DNA of 12,440 nt from the NCBI RefSeq assembly GCF_000003605.2, contig NW_003141510.1, forward strand, positions 1-12,440, read 5' to 3'. This document shows positions 6,434 to 12,440 of this stretch, piece after piece. Position numbers and translations under genes: made by a program. The DNA comes from Saccoglossus kowalevskii (taxonomy: Eukaryota > Hemichordata > Enteropneusta > Harrimaniidae). Position 1 is the stretch's first letter. Each line of letters opens with the position of its first letter. Under the pieces are notes generated by a model. It made no database searches, was not told the DNA's origin, and was given only the letters and a program-made list of their open reading frames with translations.

Positions 6434-6551
6434 CTACTGCACATGGTATTCCCAGCCGGTCTCCCATGCAAGTACTAACCACGCCCGATGCAACTTAACT
6501 TCAGTGATCGGACAAAAACTGGTGTATTCTGCGTTGGGTTTTGCAGTAGGC
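6432..6551 (-). pseudogene. 5S rRNA: 5S copy 32, one-base insertion in helix II
   Basis: 120 nt. Matches copy 25 but with GTTGGGTTTT, one G extra. Other changes are n108, n58, n37, n35, n18, n17 and n10. Confidence 0.77.
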
Positions 6552-6648
6552 TGAATATTCGTCGGAATTGGATGTCATTTAATGCTACGGCTAGGCAAAA
6601 AATCATGGGAAAATGTTAGTATGTAATGTGGAATAAAAATGTTGATGA

Positions 6649-6765
6649 TCTACTGCACGTGGTATTCTCAGTCGGTCTCCCATGCAAGTACTAACCACGT
6701 CCGATGAGCTTAACTTCAGTGATCGGTCGAGAACAGGTGTATTCTGCAATGGTTTGTCAGTAGGC
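6649..6765 (-). pseudogene. 5S rRNA: 5S pseudogene copy 33, helix II variant
   Basis: About 117 nt. One base is lost at the 3' end of the RNA (GATCTAC for GAGCCTAC on plus) and n60 is deleted. n99, n67 and n9 changes mark the variant family, though n63 is unchanged, so it looks intermediate. Confidence 0.77.
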
Positions 6766-6862
6766 CAAAAATTCGTCGGAATTGGATGGCATTTAATGCT
6801 TCGGCTAGGCAAAAAATCCCGGTAAAAAGTTAGTATGTACGGTGGAATAAAAATGCTAATGT

Positions 6863-6980
6863 GCCTACTGCACGTAATATTCTCAGCTGGTCTCCCATAC
6901 AAGTACTAACCACGTCCGGTGAGCTTAACTTCAGTGATCGGACGAAAACTGGTGTATTCTGCAATGCTCTGGCAGTAGGC
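6863..6980 (-). pseudogene. 5S rRNA: 5S pseudogene copy 34, helix II variant
   Basis: 118 nt with the CCGGTGAGC signature (n67, n63, n60 lost). 3'-end changes at n107-106 and n99, n94 altered, and two changes near n12-15 instead of the usual n9 change. Confidence 0.78.
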
Positions 6981-7077
6981 TGAACATTCGTCGGAATTGG
7001 TTGACATTTAATGCTTCAGCTAGTCAAAAATTCATGGGAAAAAGTTAGTATTTTCGGTGAAATAAAAATGTTGATGA

Positions 7078-7194
7078 GCCTATTGCACGTGGTATTCTCA
7101 GCGGTCTCCCATGCAAGTAATAACCACGTCCGGTGAGCTTAACTTCAGTGATCAGTCTAGAACTGGTGTATTCTGCAATGGTTTGTCAGTAGGC
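7078..7194 (-). pseudogene. 5S rRNA: 5S pseudogene copy 35, helix II variant
   Basis: 117 nt. CCGGTGAGC signature, one base lost in helix IV (CAGCGGTC on plus), n114, n99, n76 and n9 changed, and loop C changed at n41, n39 and n37. Corresponds to copy 4. Confidence 0.79.
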
Positions 7195-7291
7195 TGAAAA
7201 TTCGTCGGAATTGGTTAACAATTAATGCTTCGGCTAGGCAAAAAATTCCGGGAAAAAGTTAGTATGTACGGTGGAATAACACTGTTAATGT

Positions 7292-7410
7292 GCCTACTGC
7301 ACGTGATATTCCCAGCCGGTCTCTCATGCAAGTACTGTCCACTCCCGATGAAGCTTAACTTCAGTGATCGGACGAGAACTGGTGTATTCTGAAATGGAGT
7401 GGCAGTAGGC
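7292..7410 (-). rRNA. 5S rRNA: 5S copy 36, diverged
   Basis: Full length, about nine changes, with CTGTCCACT in the intermediate element region and AAATGGAGTGG near the 5' end. Corresponds to copy 5, which supports the relation of 563-990 to 6919-7347. Confidence 0.74.
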
Positions 7411-7507
7411 TGAATATTCGTCGGAATTGGATGTCATTTAATGCTACGGCTAGGCAAAAAATCATGGGAAAAAGTTAGTATGTAATGTGGAATAAAAATG
7501 TTGATGA

Positions 7508-7625
7508 GCCTACTGCACGTGATATTCTCAGCCGGTCTCCCAAGCAAGTACTAACCACGTCCGGTTAGCTTAACTTCAGTGATCAGACGAGAACTGGTGT
7601 ATTCTGCAATGGTTTGGCAGTAGGC
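7508..7625 (-). pseudogene. 5S rRNA: 5S pseudogene copy 37, helix II variant
   Basis: 118 nt. Reads CCGGTTAGC on plus, a relative of the CCGGTGAGC signature with n60 lost. n105, n99, n84 and n41 also change; the 5' end keeps the consensus GGCAG. Confidence 0.78.
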
Positions 7626-7722
7626 TGAATATTCGTCAGAATTGGATGTCGTTTAACGCTTCGGATAGGCAAAAAATCCTGGAAAAAAGTTGGTATATAC
7701 GGTAGAATAAAAATGTTGATGA

Positions 7723-7841
7723 GCCTACTGCACGTGATATTATCAGCCGGTCTCCCAAGCAAGTACTAACCACGCCCGATGCAGCTTAACATCAGTGATC
7801 GGACGAGAACTTGTGTATTCTGCATTGGTTTGGCAGTAGGC
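7723..7841 (-). rRNA. 5S rRNA: 5S rRNA copy 38
   Basis: Full length, about six substitutions: n105, n100-99 region, n84, n51, n30 and n17. End stem intact and box A mostly intact. Confidence 0.79.
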
Positions 7842-7938
7842 TGAATATTTATCGGAATTGGATGTAATTTAATACTTCGGCTAGGCAACAAATCCCGGGA
7901 AAAAGATGGTATGTACGGAGGAATAAAAATGTTGATAA

Positions 7939-8057
7939 GCCTACTGCACGTGGTATTCCTAGCCGGTCTCCAATGCAAGTACAATCCATGCCCGATGCAG
8001 ATTAACTTCAGTGATTGGACGAGAACTAGTGTATTCTGCTATGGTTTGGCAGTAGCC
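7939..8057 (-). rRNA. 5S rRNA: 5S copy 39, diverged
   Basis: Full length, about nine substitutions, including two in the intermediate element (ACAATCCATG on plus), n57 and n3 G in the end stem (GTAGCC). The TGCTATG and GTAGCC pair is shared with copy 43 and marks the tetramer start. Confidence 0.76.
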
Positions 8058-8154
8058 TGAATATTCGTCGGAATTGGATGTAATTTAGTATTTCGGCTAG
8101 GCAAATAATCCCGGGAAAAAGTTAGTATGTACGGTGGAATAAAAATGTTGATGA

Positions 8155-8272
8155 GGCTACTGCACGTGGTATTCTCAGCCGGTCTCCCATGCAAGTACTA
8201 ACCACGTACGGTGAGCTTAACTTCAATGATCGGACTAGAACTGGTGTATTCTGCAATGGTTTGTCAGTAGGC
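8155..8272 (-). pseudogene. 5S rRNA: 5S pseudogene copy 40, helix II variant
   Basis: 118 nt with GTACGGTGAGC, a version of the signature. n118 C to G breaks the end stem; n99, n48, n37 and n9 also change. Confidence 0.78.
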
Positions 8273-8369
8273 TGAAAATTCGTGGGAATTGGATACCATT
8301 TAATGATTCGGCTAGGCAAAAAATCACGGGAAAAAGTTAGTATGTACAGAGGAATAAAAATGTTAATGT

Positions 8370-8487
8370 GCCTACTGCACATGATATTCTCAGCCGGTCT
8401 CCCATGCAAGTACTAACCACGTCCGGTGAGCTTAACTTCAGTGATCGGATGAGAACTGGTGTATTCTGCAATGGTTTGTCAGTAGGC
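8370..8487 (-). pseudogene. 5S rRNA: 5S pseudogene copy 41, helix II variant
   Basis: 118 nt. CCGGTGAGC signature with n108, n105, n99, n38 and n9 changes. Its upstream spacer lacks two bases at about 8554 (GTTAGTGTAC). Confidence 0.79.
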
Positions 8488-8582
8488 TGAATATTCGTCG
8501 GAATTAGATGACATTTAATGCTTCGGCTTGGCAAAAAATCATGAAAAAAAGTTAGTGTACGGTGGAATAAAAATGTTCATCA

Positions 8583-8701
8583 GCCTACTGCAGGTAGTAT
8601 TCCCAGCCGTTCTCCAATGCAAGTACTAACCACGCCAGATGCAGCTTATCTTCAGTGATCGGACGAGAACTGGTGTATTCTGTAATGGTTTGGCAGTAGG
8701 C
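8583..8701 (-). rRNA. 5S rRNA: 5S rRNA copy 42
   Basis: Full length, about seven substitutions: n109, n105, n92, n87 region, n65, n53 and n18. Preceded by the GTTCATCA spacer end. Helix IV is weakened. Confidence 0.78.
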
Positions 8702-8798
8702 TGAATATTCGTCAGAATTGGATGTCATTTAATGCAACGGCTAGGCAAAAAATCATAGGAAAAAGTTAGTATGTAATGTGGAATAAAAATGTTGATGA

Positions 8799-8917
8799 GC
8801 ATACTGCACGTGGTATTTCCAGCCGGTCTCCCAGTCAAGTGCTATCCACGCCCGATGCAGCTTAACTTCAGTGTTCGGACGAGAACTGGTGTATTCTGCT
8901 ATGTTTTGGCAGTAGCC
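8799..8917 (-). rRNA. 5S rRNA: 5S copy 43, diverged
   Basis: Full length, about ten substitutions. End-stem bases change at both ends (n118 side GCATAC, n3 side GTAGCC). n84-83, n77-76 and n45 are also altered. Partner of copy 39. Confidence 0.75.
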
Positions 8918-9014
8918 TGAATATTCGTCGGAATTGGATGTCATTTAGTACATCGGCTAGGAAACAATTCCCGGGAAAAAGTTGGTATGTACGGTGGAAT
9001 AAAAATGTTGATAA

Positions 9015-9132
9015 GCCAACTGCACGTTGTATTTCCAGCAGATCTCCCATGCAAGTACTAACCACGTCCGGTGAGCTTAACTTCAGTGATCGGACGAGAA
9101 CTGGTGTATTCTGCAATGGTTTGTCAGTAGGC
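9015..9132 (-). pseudogene. 5S rRNA: 5S pseudogene copy 44, helix II variant
   Basis: 118 nt. CCGGTGAGC signature with n116, n106, n100, n94 and n92 region changes and n9 C to A. Partner of copy 40. Confidence 0.78.
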
Positions 9133-9230
9133 TGAACATTCGTCGGAATTGGTTGCCATTTAAAGCCTTGGCTAGGCAAAAAATCCCGGAAAAAAAGTTA
9201 GTATGTACGGTGGAATAAAAATGTTAATGT

Positions 9231-9349
9231 GACTACTGCACTTGATATTCTCAGCCGGTCTCCCATGCAAGTACTAACCATGTCCGGTGAGCTTAACGTC
9301 AGTGATCAGACGAGAACTGGTGTATTCTGCAAATGGTTTGTCAGTAGGC
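9231..9349 (-). pseudogene. 5S rRNA: 5S pseudogene copy 45, helix II variant
   Basis: 119 nt only because n60 is lost and one A is gained near n18. Also n118, n108, n105, n99, n69, n51, n41 and n9 changes. Partner of copy 41. Confidence 0.78.
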
Positions 9350-9431
9350 TGAATATTCGTCCGAATTGTATGTCATTTAACGCTTCGTCTAGGCAAAAAA
9401 CACGGGAAAAAGATAGTATGTATGGTGGAAT

Positions 9432-9436
9432 AAAAA
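9432..9436 (-). terminator. Pol III T5 terminator of copy 46 (array-wide)
   Basis: The AAAAA here is a run of five Ts on the RNA strand, at +10 to +14 after the 5S 3' end. Pol III commonly stops in runs of four or more Ts. The same tract sits at this spacing in most units, so transcripts would need about 10 nt of 3' trimming. Confidence 0.65.
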
Positions 9437-9445
9437 TGTTCATCA

Positions 9446-9564
9446 GCCTACTGCACGTGGTATTCCCAGCCGGTCTACCATGCAAGTACTAACCACGCCC
9501 GATGCAGCTTAACTTCAGTGATCGGACGAGAACTGGTGTATTCTGCAATGGTTTGGCAGTAGGC
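9446..9564 (-). rRNA. 5S rRNA: 5S rRNA copy 46, one base from consensus
   Basis: Full 119 nt with one change, n88 G to T in loop D (GAGA loop of helix IV, inside box C). All stems form. Flanks are also good: T5 at 9432-9436 downstream, GAATATTC at 9566-9573 and TTAAAT at 9590-9595 upstream. On gene plus flanks it is the best candidate for an expressed gene in the window. Confidence 0.88.
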
Positions 9565-9565
9565 T

Positions 9566-9573
9566 GAATATTC
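9566..9573 (-). promoter_or_regulatory. GAATATTC palindrome at -9 to -2
   Basis: An 8-bp perfect palindrome next to the transcription start of copy 46. It is kept in most full units, while the rest of the spacer varies more. A role in start-site use is inference; it may equally be inherited with the unit. Confidence 0.4.
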
Positions 9574-9589
9574 GTGGGAATTGGATGTC

Positions 9590-9595
9590 ATTTAA
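9590..9595 (-). promoter_or_regulatory. TATA-like TTAAAT at -31 to -26
   Basis: On the minus strand TTAAAT lies 26-31 bases upstream of the 5S start, where TATA-like elements sit in 5S genes of several eukaryotes. Most units keep it (both CATTTAATG and AATTTAATA spacers contain it); a few have CTAAAT or TTAAAC. Confidence 0.55.
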
Positions 9596-9661
9596 TGCTA
9601 CGGCTAGGCAAAAAATCATGGGTAAAAGTTAGTATATAATGTGGAATAAAAAAGTTGATGA

Positions 9662-9780
9662 GCCTACTGCACGTGGTATTCTCAGCCGGTCTCCCATGCA
9701 AGTACTAACCACGCCCGATGCAGCTTAACTTCAGTGATCAAACGGGAACTGGTGTGTTCTTCAATGGTTTGACAGAAGGC
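9662..9780 (-). rRNA. 5S rRNA: 5S rRNA copy 47, diverged
   Basis: Full length, about eight substitutions: n99, n41, n40, n36, n25, n20, n9 and n5 (end stem). Relative of copies 11 and 14, in the same position before a loop-E-deleted gene. Confidence 0.78.
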
Positions 9781-9877
9781 TGAATATTCGTCAGAATTGC
9801 ATGTCGTTTAACGCTTCGGCTAGGCAAAAAATCCCGGGGAAAATTTGGTATGTACAGTGGAATAAAAATGTTGATGA

Positions 9878-9988
9878 GCCTAATGACATGATACTCCAGG
9901 CCGGTCTCCCATGCAACCACGCCTGATGCAGCTTAACTTCAGTGATCAGACGAGAACTGGTGTATTCTGCTATGGTTTGGCAGTAGGC
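9878..9988 (-). pseudogene. 5S rRNA: 5S pseudogene copy 48, 7-bp loop E deletion
   Basis: 111 nt. Lacks n73-79 and one further base near n111, with several 3'-end changes (GACATGATACTCC on plus), so the end stem and helix V are weakened. Confidence 0.83.
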
Positions 9989-10085
9989 TGAATATTCGTC
10001 GGAATTGTATGTCATTTAACGCTTCGTCTAGGCAAAAAATCCCGGGAAAACGCTAGTATGTATGGTGGAATAAAAATGATGATGA

Positions 10086-10207
10086 GCCTAATGCACGTGG
10101 TATTCCCAGCAATGTCTCCCATGCAAGTACTAACCACGCCCGATGCAGCTTAACTTCAGTGATCGGGACGAGAACTGCTGTATTCTGCAATGGTTTGGCA
10201 GTAGGGC
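10086..10207 (-). pseudogene. 5S rRNA: 5S copy 49 with three one-base insertions
   Basis: 122 nt. Extra bases occur in CAGCAATGTC, CGGGACG and GTAGGGC. Two of the three lengthen G runs. It otherwise matches copy 20 from 10143 on, so run-length error is plausible. Confidence 0.78.
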
Positions 10208-10305
10208 TGAATATTCGTCGGAATTGAATGTAATTTAATACTTCGGCTAGGCAAAAAATCCCAAAAAAATAGTTAGTATGTACGGTGGAATAAAAATGTT
10301 GATGA

Positions 10306-10417
10306 GCCTAATGCACATGGTATTCCAGGCAGGTCTCCCATGCAACCACGCCGGATGCAGCTTAACTTCAGTGATCAGTCAAGAACTGGTGTATTCTGCA
10401 ATGGTTTGGCAGTAGGC
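10306..10417 (-). pseudogene. 5S rRNA: 5S pseudogene copy 50, 7-bp loop E deletion
   Basis: 112 nt. Lacks n73-79. Twin of copy 21 but with the helix IV base that copy 21 has lost. Loop C changes n41, n39 and n37 shared. Confidence 0.84.
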
Positions 10418-10515
10418 TGAATATTCGTCCGAATTTGTATGTCATTTAATGCTTCGTCTAGGCAAAAAATCATGGGAAAAAGTTAGAATGTAATGTGGAA
10501 TAAAAATGTTGATGG

Positions 10516-10634
10516 GCCTACTGCACGTGGTATTCCCAGCCGGTCTCCCGTGCAAGTCCTAACCATGCCCGATGCGGCTTAACTTCAGTGATCGGAGGAG
10601 AACTGGTGTATTCTGCAATGGTTTGGCAGTAGGC
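10516..10634 (-). rRNA. 5S rRNA: 5S rRNA copy 51
   Basis: Full length, five substitutions: n85, n77, n69, n59 and n38. Twin of copy 22. End stem intact. Confidence 0.8.
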
Positions 10635-10731
10635 TGAATATTCGTTGGAATTAGATTTCAATTAATATTTCGGCTAGGCAAATAATCAAGGGAAAAAGAT
10701 AGTATGTACGGTGGAATAAAAATGTTGATAA

Positions 10732-10850
10732 GCCTACTGCACGTGGCATTACCAGCAGGTCTCCCATGCAAGTACTAACCACGCCCGATGCAGCTTAACC
10801 TCAGTGGTCGGACGAGAACTGGTGTACTCTGCAATGGTTTGGCAGTAGGC
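10732..10850 (-). rRNA. 5S rRNA: 5S rRNA copy 52
   Basis: Full length, about six substitutions: n104, n100 region, n94, n51, n44 and n24. Its 3' half matches copy 23 and its 5' half copy 30, so the gene itself spans a block switch near 10788. Confidence 0.8.
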
Positions 10851-11163
10851 TGAATATTCGTCGGAATTGGATGTCATTTAATGTTACGGCTAGGCAAAAA
10901 ATCATGGGTAAAAGTTAGTATGTAATGTGGAATAAAAATGTTGATGAGCCTACTGCACGTGGTATTCTCAGCCGGTCTCCCAAGCAAGTATTAACCACGC
11001 CGATGTAGCATAAATTCAGTGATCAAACGAGAACTGGTGTGTTCTGCAATGGTTTGACAGTAGGCTGAATATTCGTCGGAATTGCATGTCGTTTAACGCA
11101 TCGGTATGGAAAAAATCCCGGGAAAAAGTTGGTATGTACGGTGGAATAAAAATGTTGAGAAGC
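10788..11163 (-). repeat. Distal copy of block 6058-6433
   Basis: 376 bp with one mismatch to 6058-6433. It stops abruptly at GTTGAGAAGC, where a new block begins and a gene is cut short. Confidence 0.88.
10948..11065 (-). pseudogene. 5S rRNA: 5S copy 53, one base lost, many changes
   Basis: 118 nt. Identical in the gene to copy 31, with a base lost from CGCCCG and about ten substitutions. Confidence 0.8.
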
Positions 11164-11225
11164 ATGCAGCTTAACTTCACTGATCCGACGAGAACTGGTG
11201 TATTCTGAATGGTTTGGCAGTAGGC
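11164..11225 (-). pseudogene. 5S rRNA: 5S pseudogene copy 54, 3' half missing
   Basis: Only the RNA 5' half (about n1-63) remains. Around 54 bp that should hold box C, the intermediate element and the 3' strand of the end stem are absent. The break is exactly the join between two duplicated blocks. The kept part equals that half of copy 8. Confidence 0.85.
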
Positions 11226-11322
11226 TGAATATTTGTCGGAAGTGGATGTCATTTAATGCTACGGCTAGGCAAAAAATAATAGGAAAAAGTTAGTATGTAA
11301 TGTGGAATAAAAATGTTGATGA

Positions 11323-11426
11323 GCCTACTGCACGTGGCATTCCCAGTCGGTCTCCCATGCAAGTACTAACCACGCCCGATGCAGCTTAACTTCAGTGATC
11401 GGACAAGAACTGGTGTGTTCTGCAAT
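11323..11426 (-). pseudogene. 5S rRNA: 5S pseudogene copy 55, 5'-truncated (118-bp unit)
   Basis: Keeps n16-119 and is identical to copy 9 in the gene part (n104, n95, n37, n25 changes). Confidence 0.85.
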
Positions 11427-11440
11427 AAAAAAGTTTATCA

Positions 11441-11559
11441 GCCTACTGCACGTGGTATTCCCAGCCAGTCTCCCAGGCAAGTACTAACCACGCCCGATGC
11501 AGCTTAACTTCAGTGATCGGACGAGAACTGCTGTATTCTGCAATGGTTTGGCAGTAGGC
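11441..11559 (-). rRNA. 5S rRNA: 5S rRNA copy 56
   Basis: Full length, three substitutions: n93, n84 and n29. The first two match copy 10 and the third copy 20, so it may be a recombinant near 11530. Confidence 0.82.
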
Positions 11560-11656
11560 TGGATATTCGTCCGAATTGGATGTAATTTAATACATCGGCT
11601 ATGCAAAAAATCCCGGGTAAAACTTAGTATGTACGGTGGAATAAAAATGTTGATGA

Positions 11657-11775
11657 GCCTAATGCACGTGGTATTCCCAGCCGGTCTCCCATGCAAGTAC
11701 TAACCACGCCCAATGCAGCTTAACTTCAGTGATCGGACGAGAACTGGTGTATTGTGCAATTGTTTGGCAGTAGGC
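11657..11775 (-). rRNA. 5S rRNA: 5S rRNA copy 57
   Basis: Full length, about four substitutions: n114 in the end stem, n64, n22 and n15. Corresponds to the exact-consensus copy 6 in the loosely matching block 11713-12046. Confidence 0.81.
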
Positions 11776-12046
11776 TGAATATTCGTACGAATTGTATGTC
11801 ATTTAGTGCTTCGTCTAGGCAAAAAATCATAGGAAAAAGTTAGTATGTAATGTGGAATAAAAATGTTGATGAGCCTACTGCACGTGGTATTCCCAGCCGG
11901 TCTCCCATGCAAGAACTAACCACGCCCTATGTGGCTTAACTGCAGTGATCGGATGAGAACTGGTGTATTCTGCAATAAAAATGTTCATCAGCCTACTGCA
12001 CGTGGTATTCCCAGCCGGTCTCCCATGCAAGTAGTAACCACGCCCG
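11713..12046 (-). repeat. Looser copy of block 1190-1524
   Basis: Same unit order (full unit then a 118-bp unit) and shared rare variants: TTTAGTGCTTCG, GAACTAACC, CCCTATG and CTGCAGTGATCGGATG. Roughly ten differences, so it is older than the 1525-1891 copy or has been re-mixed. Confidence 0.78.
11873..11976 (-). pseudogene. 5S rRNA: 5S pseudogene copy 58, 5'-truncated (118-bp unit)
   Basis: Keeps n16-119. Shares the n78, n64, n59, n50 and n38 changes of copy 7, with n60 G to A in addition. Confidence 0.85.
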
Positions 12047-12109
12047 ATGCAGCTTAACTTCTGTGATCGGACGAGAACTGGTGTATTCTGCATTGGTGTG
12101 GCAGTAGGC
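11991..12109 (-). rRNA. 5S rRNA: 5S rRNA copy 59
   Basis: Full length, four substitutions: n76, n48, n17 and n12. Preceded by GTTCATCA because it borders a short unit. Confidence 0.81.
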
Positions 12110-12206
12110 TGAATATTCGTCGCAATTGGATGTCATTTAATGCTACGGCTAGGCAAAAAATCCCGGGAAAACGTTAGTATGTACGGTGGAATAAAAATAT
12201 TGATAA

Positions 12207-12325
12207 GCCTACTGCATGTGGTATTCCCAGCAGGTCTCCCATACAAGTACTAACCACGCCCGATGCAGCTTAACTTCTGTGATTGGACGAGAACTGGTGT
12301 ATTCTACAAGGGTTTGGCAGTAGGC
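12207..12325 (-). rRNA. 5S rRNA: 5S rRNA copy 60
   Basis: Full length, about seven substitutions: n108, n94, n83 region, n48, n43, n20 and n16. Helix IV and helix II are weakened; end stem intact. Confidence 0.79.
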
Positions 12326-12422
12326 TGAATATTCGTCGGAATTGGATGTAATTTAATACTTCGGCTAGGCAACAAATCCCGGGAAAAAGTTTGTATGTAC
12401 GGTGCAATAAAAATTTTGATAA

Positions 12423-12440
12423 GCCTACTGCAGGTGTGAT
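12423..12440 (-). rRNA. 5S rRNA: 5S rRNA copy 61, cut by window edge
   Basis: Only the last ~18 nt of the RNA (GCCTACTGC on plus) are inside the window, with changes at n109 and around n104. It shows that the array continues to the right. Confidence 0.7.

Larger units (their letters stand above)
7995..8854 (-). repeat. Four-unit higher-order repeat, copy A
   Basis: Four units (starts 7995, 8211, 8426, 8639) recur in the same order at 8855-9717. Markers are TGCTATG with GTAGCC, then a CCGGTGAGC gene preceded by GATGA/GATAA, then a CCGGTGAGC gene preceded by TTAATGTG, then a gene preceded by GTTCATCA. The two tetramers are more diverged than the 641-bp trimers, so the event is older. Confidence 0.75.
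8855..9717 (-). repeat. Four-unit higher-order repeat, copy B
   Basis: Second copy of the tetramer at 7995-8854, same order of unit types and ~863 bp long. The fourth unit ends beside the best-kept gene of this half (copy 46). Confidence 0.75.
10143..10787 (-). repeat. Distal copy of block 4006-4645
   Basis: Three units in the same order and with the same rare variants as 4006-4645, including ACTGCTG, the loop E deletion and ATTAGATTTCAATTAAT. It ends where similarity switches to 6058-6433. Confidence 0.87.
11164..11530 (-). repeat. Distal copy of block 1525-1891
   Basis: 367 bp with a single mismatch by eye (GTTTATCA against GTTCATCA) to 1525-1891, 9.6 kb away. It includes a complete 118-bp short unit. 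Confidence 0.88.
1..12440 (-). repeat. Tandem 5S rDNA (5S-derived) array, ~216-bp unit
   Basis: The whole window is head-to-tail repetition of one unit. Distances between successive ATGCAGCTTAAC landmarks (131, 347, 563, 779 and so on to 12263) are mostly 213-217 bp. Exceptions are 208-212 bp (small deletions), 199 bp (991-1189), 161 bp (11003-11163) and 118 bp (five units). Each full unit is 119 bp of 5S rRNA sequence plus a ~97-bp spacer. All copies point the same way and no unrelated sequence interrupts them, so the array runs beyond both edges. Copy-to-copy divergence is high for a working rDNA array, typically 3-8 substitutions per 119-bp gene from the consensus. Confidence 0.95.

Noticed and set aside
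8938-9492. Plus-strand reading frames of 60-90 codons
   Set aside because: They are antisense shadows of 5S copies and are broken or joined by single indels between units.
1-12440. CRISPR array
   Set aside because: Units are ~216 bp and conserved throughout, with no short repeat and unique spacer pattern.
1-12440. 5S-derived SINE family
   Set aside because: Such SINEs have an extra body and tail and are dispersed. Here the units are head to tail with a constant short spacer and no A-rich or LINE-like tail.
1-12440. tRNA, snRNA or histone genes linked to the 5S units
   Set aside because: 5S genes are sometimes linked to these, but the 97-bp spacers are too short and show no such sequence.

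Overview
The window is one uninterrupted tandem array, with no protein-coding gene visible. The unit is normally 213-217 bp (mode 216). The key to it lies on the minus strand: about 119 bp of each unit is a 5S ribosomal RNA gene and the other ~97 bp is a short spacer. I count 60 gene copies plus one cut off at the right edge, all head to tail and all on the minus strand. The 119-nt consensus RNA has the hallmarks of eukaryotic 5S rRNA: a perfect 9-bp end stem (GCCTACTGC with GCAGTAGGC), the GTTCTCGTCCGATCAC core, a GAAGTTAAGC box A region, GGTTAGTACTT in the intermediate element/loop E, and GCATGGGAGACCGGCTGGG as box C. Below, 'n' numbers are positions in this RNA, 5' to 3'. The core resembles protostome (arthropod-like) 5S more than vertebrate, plant or fungal 5S, so an invertebrate animal is the best guess; the species cannot be told. 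Layout: copies 1-6 (1-1252) are mixed units, including a stretch around 936-1130 damaged by single-base losses. 1351-1920 alternates full units with 118-bp deleted units. 1858-3140 is a tandem duplication of a three-unit block. 3140-6058 is mixed. 6649-9349 is enriched for a variant altered in helix II and box A; within it, 7995-9717 is a four-unit higher-order repeat made twice. 9502-12440 is largely a patchwork of blocks found earlier in the window (4006-4645, 6058-6433, 1525-1891, then a looser match to 1190-1524). How it may work: each gene carries the internal Pol III control region. The spacers supply a TTAAAT element at -31 to -26, a GAATATTC palindrome at -9 to -2, and a T5 terminator at +10 to +14. 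Copy 6 (1134-1252) equals the consensus exactly and copy 46 (9446-9564) differs at one base. About half the copies are broken by truncation, by a 7-bp loss in loop E, by helix II changes or by small indels. The array therefore reads as a real 5S rDNA cluster, or a satellite derived from one, that is poorly homogenised and has amplified its own pseudogenes. Short reading frames of 60-103 codons exist only because 216 is a multiple of 3. There is no stretch of 300 bases without a 5S copy.
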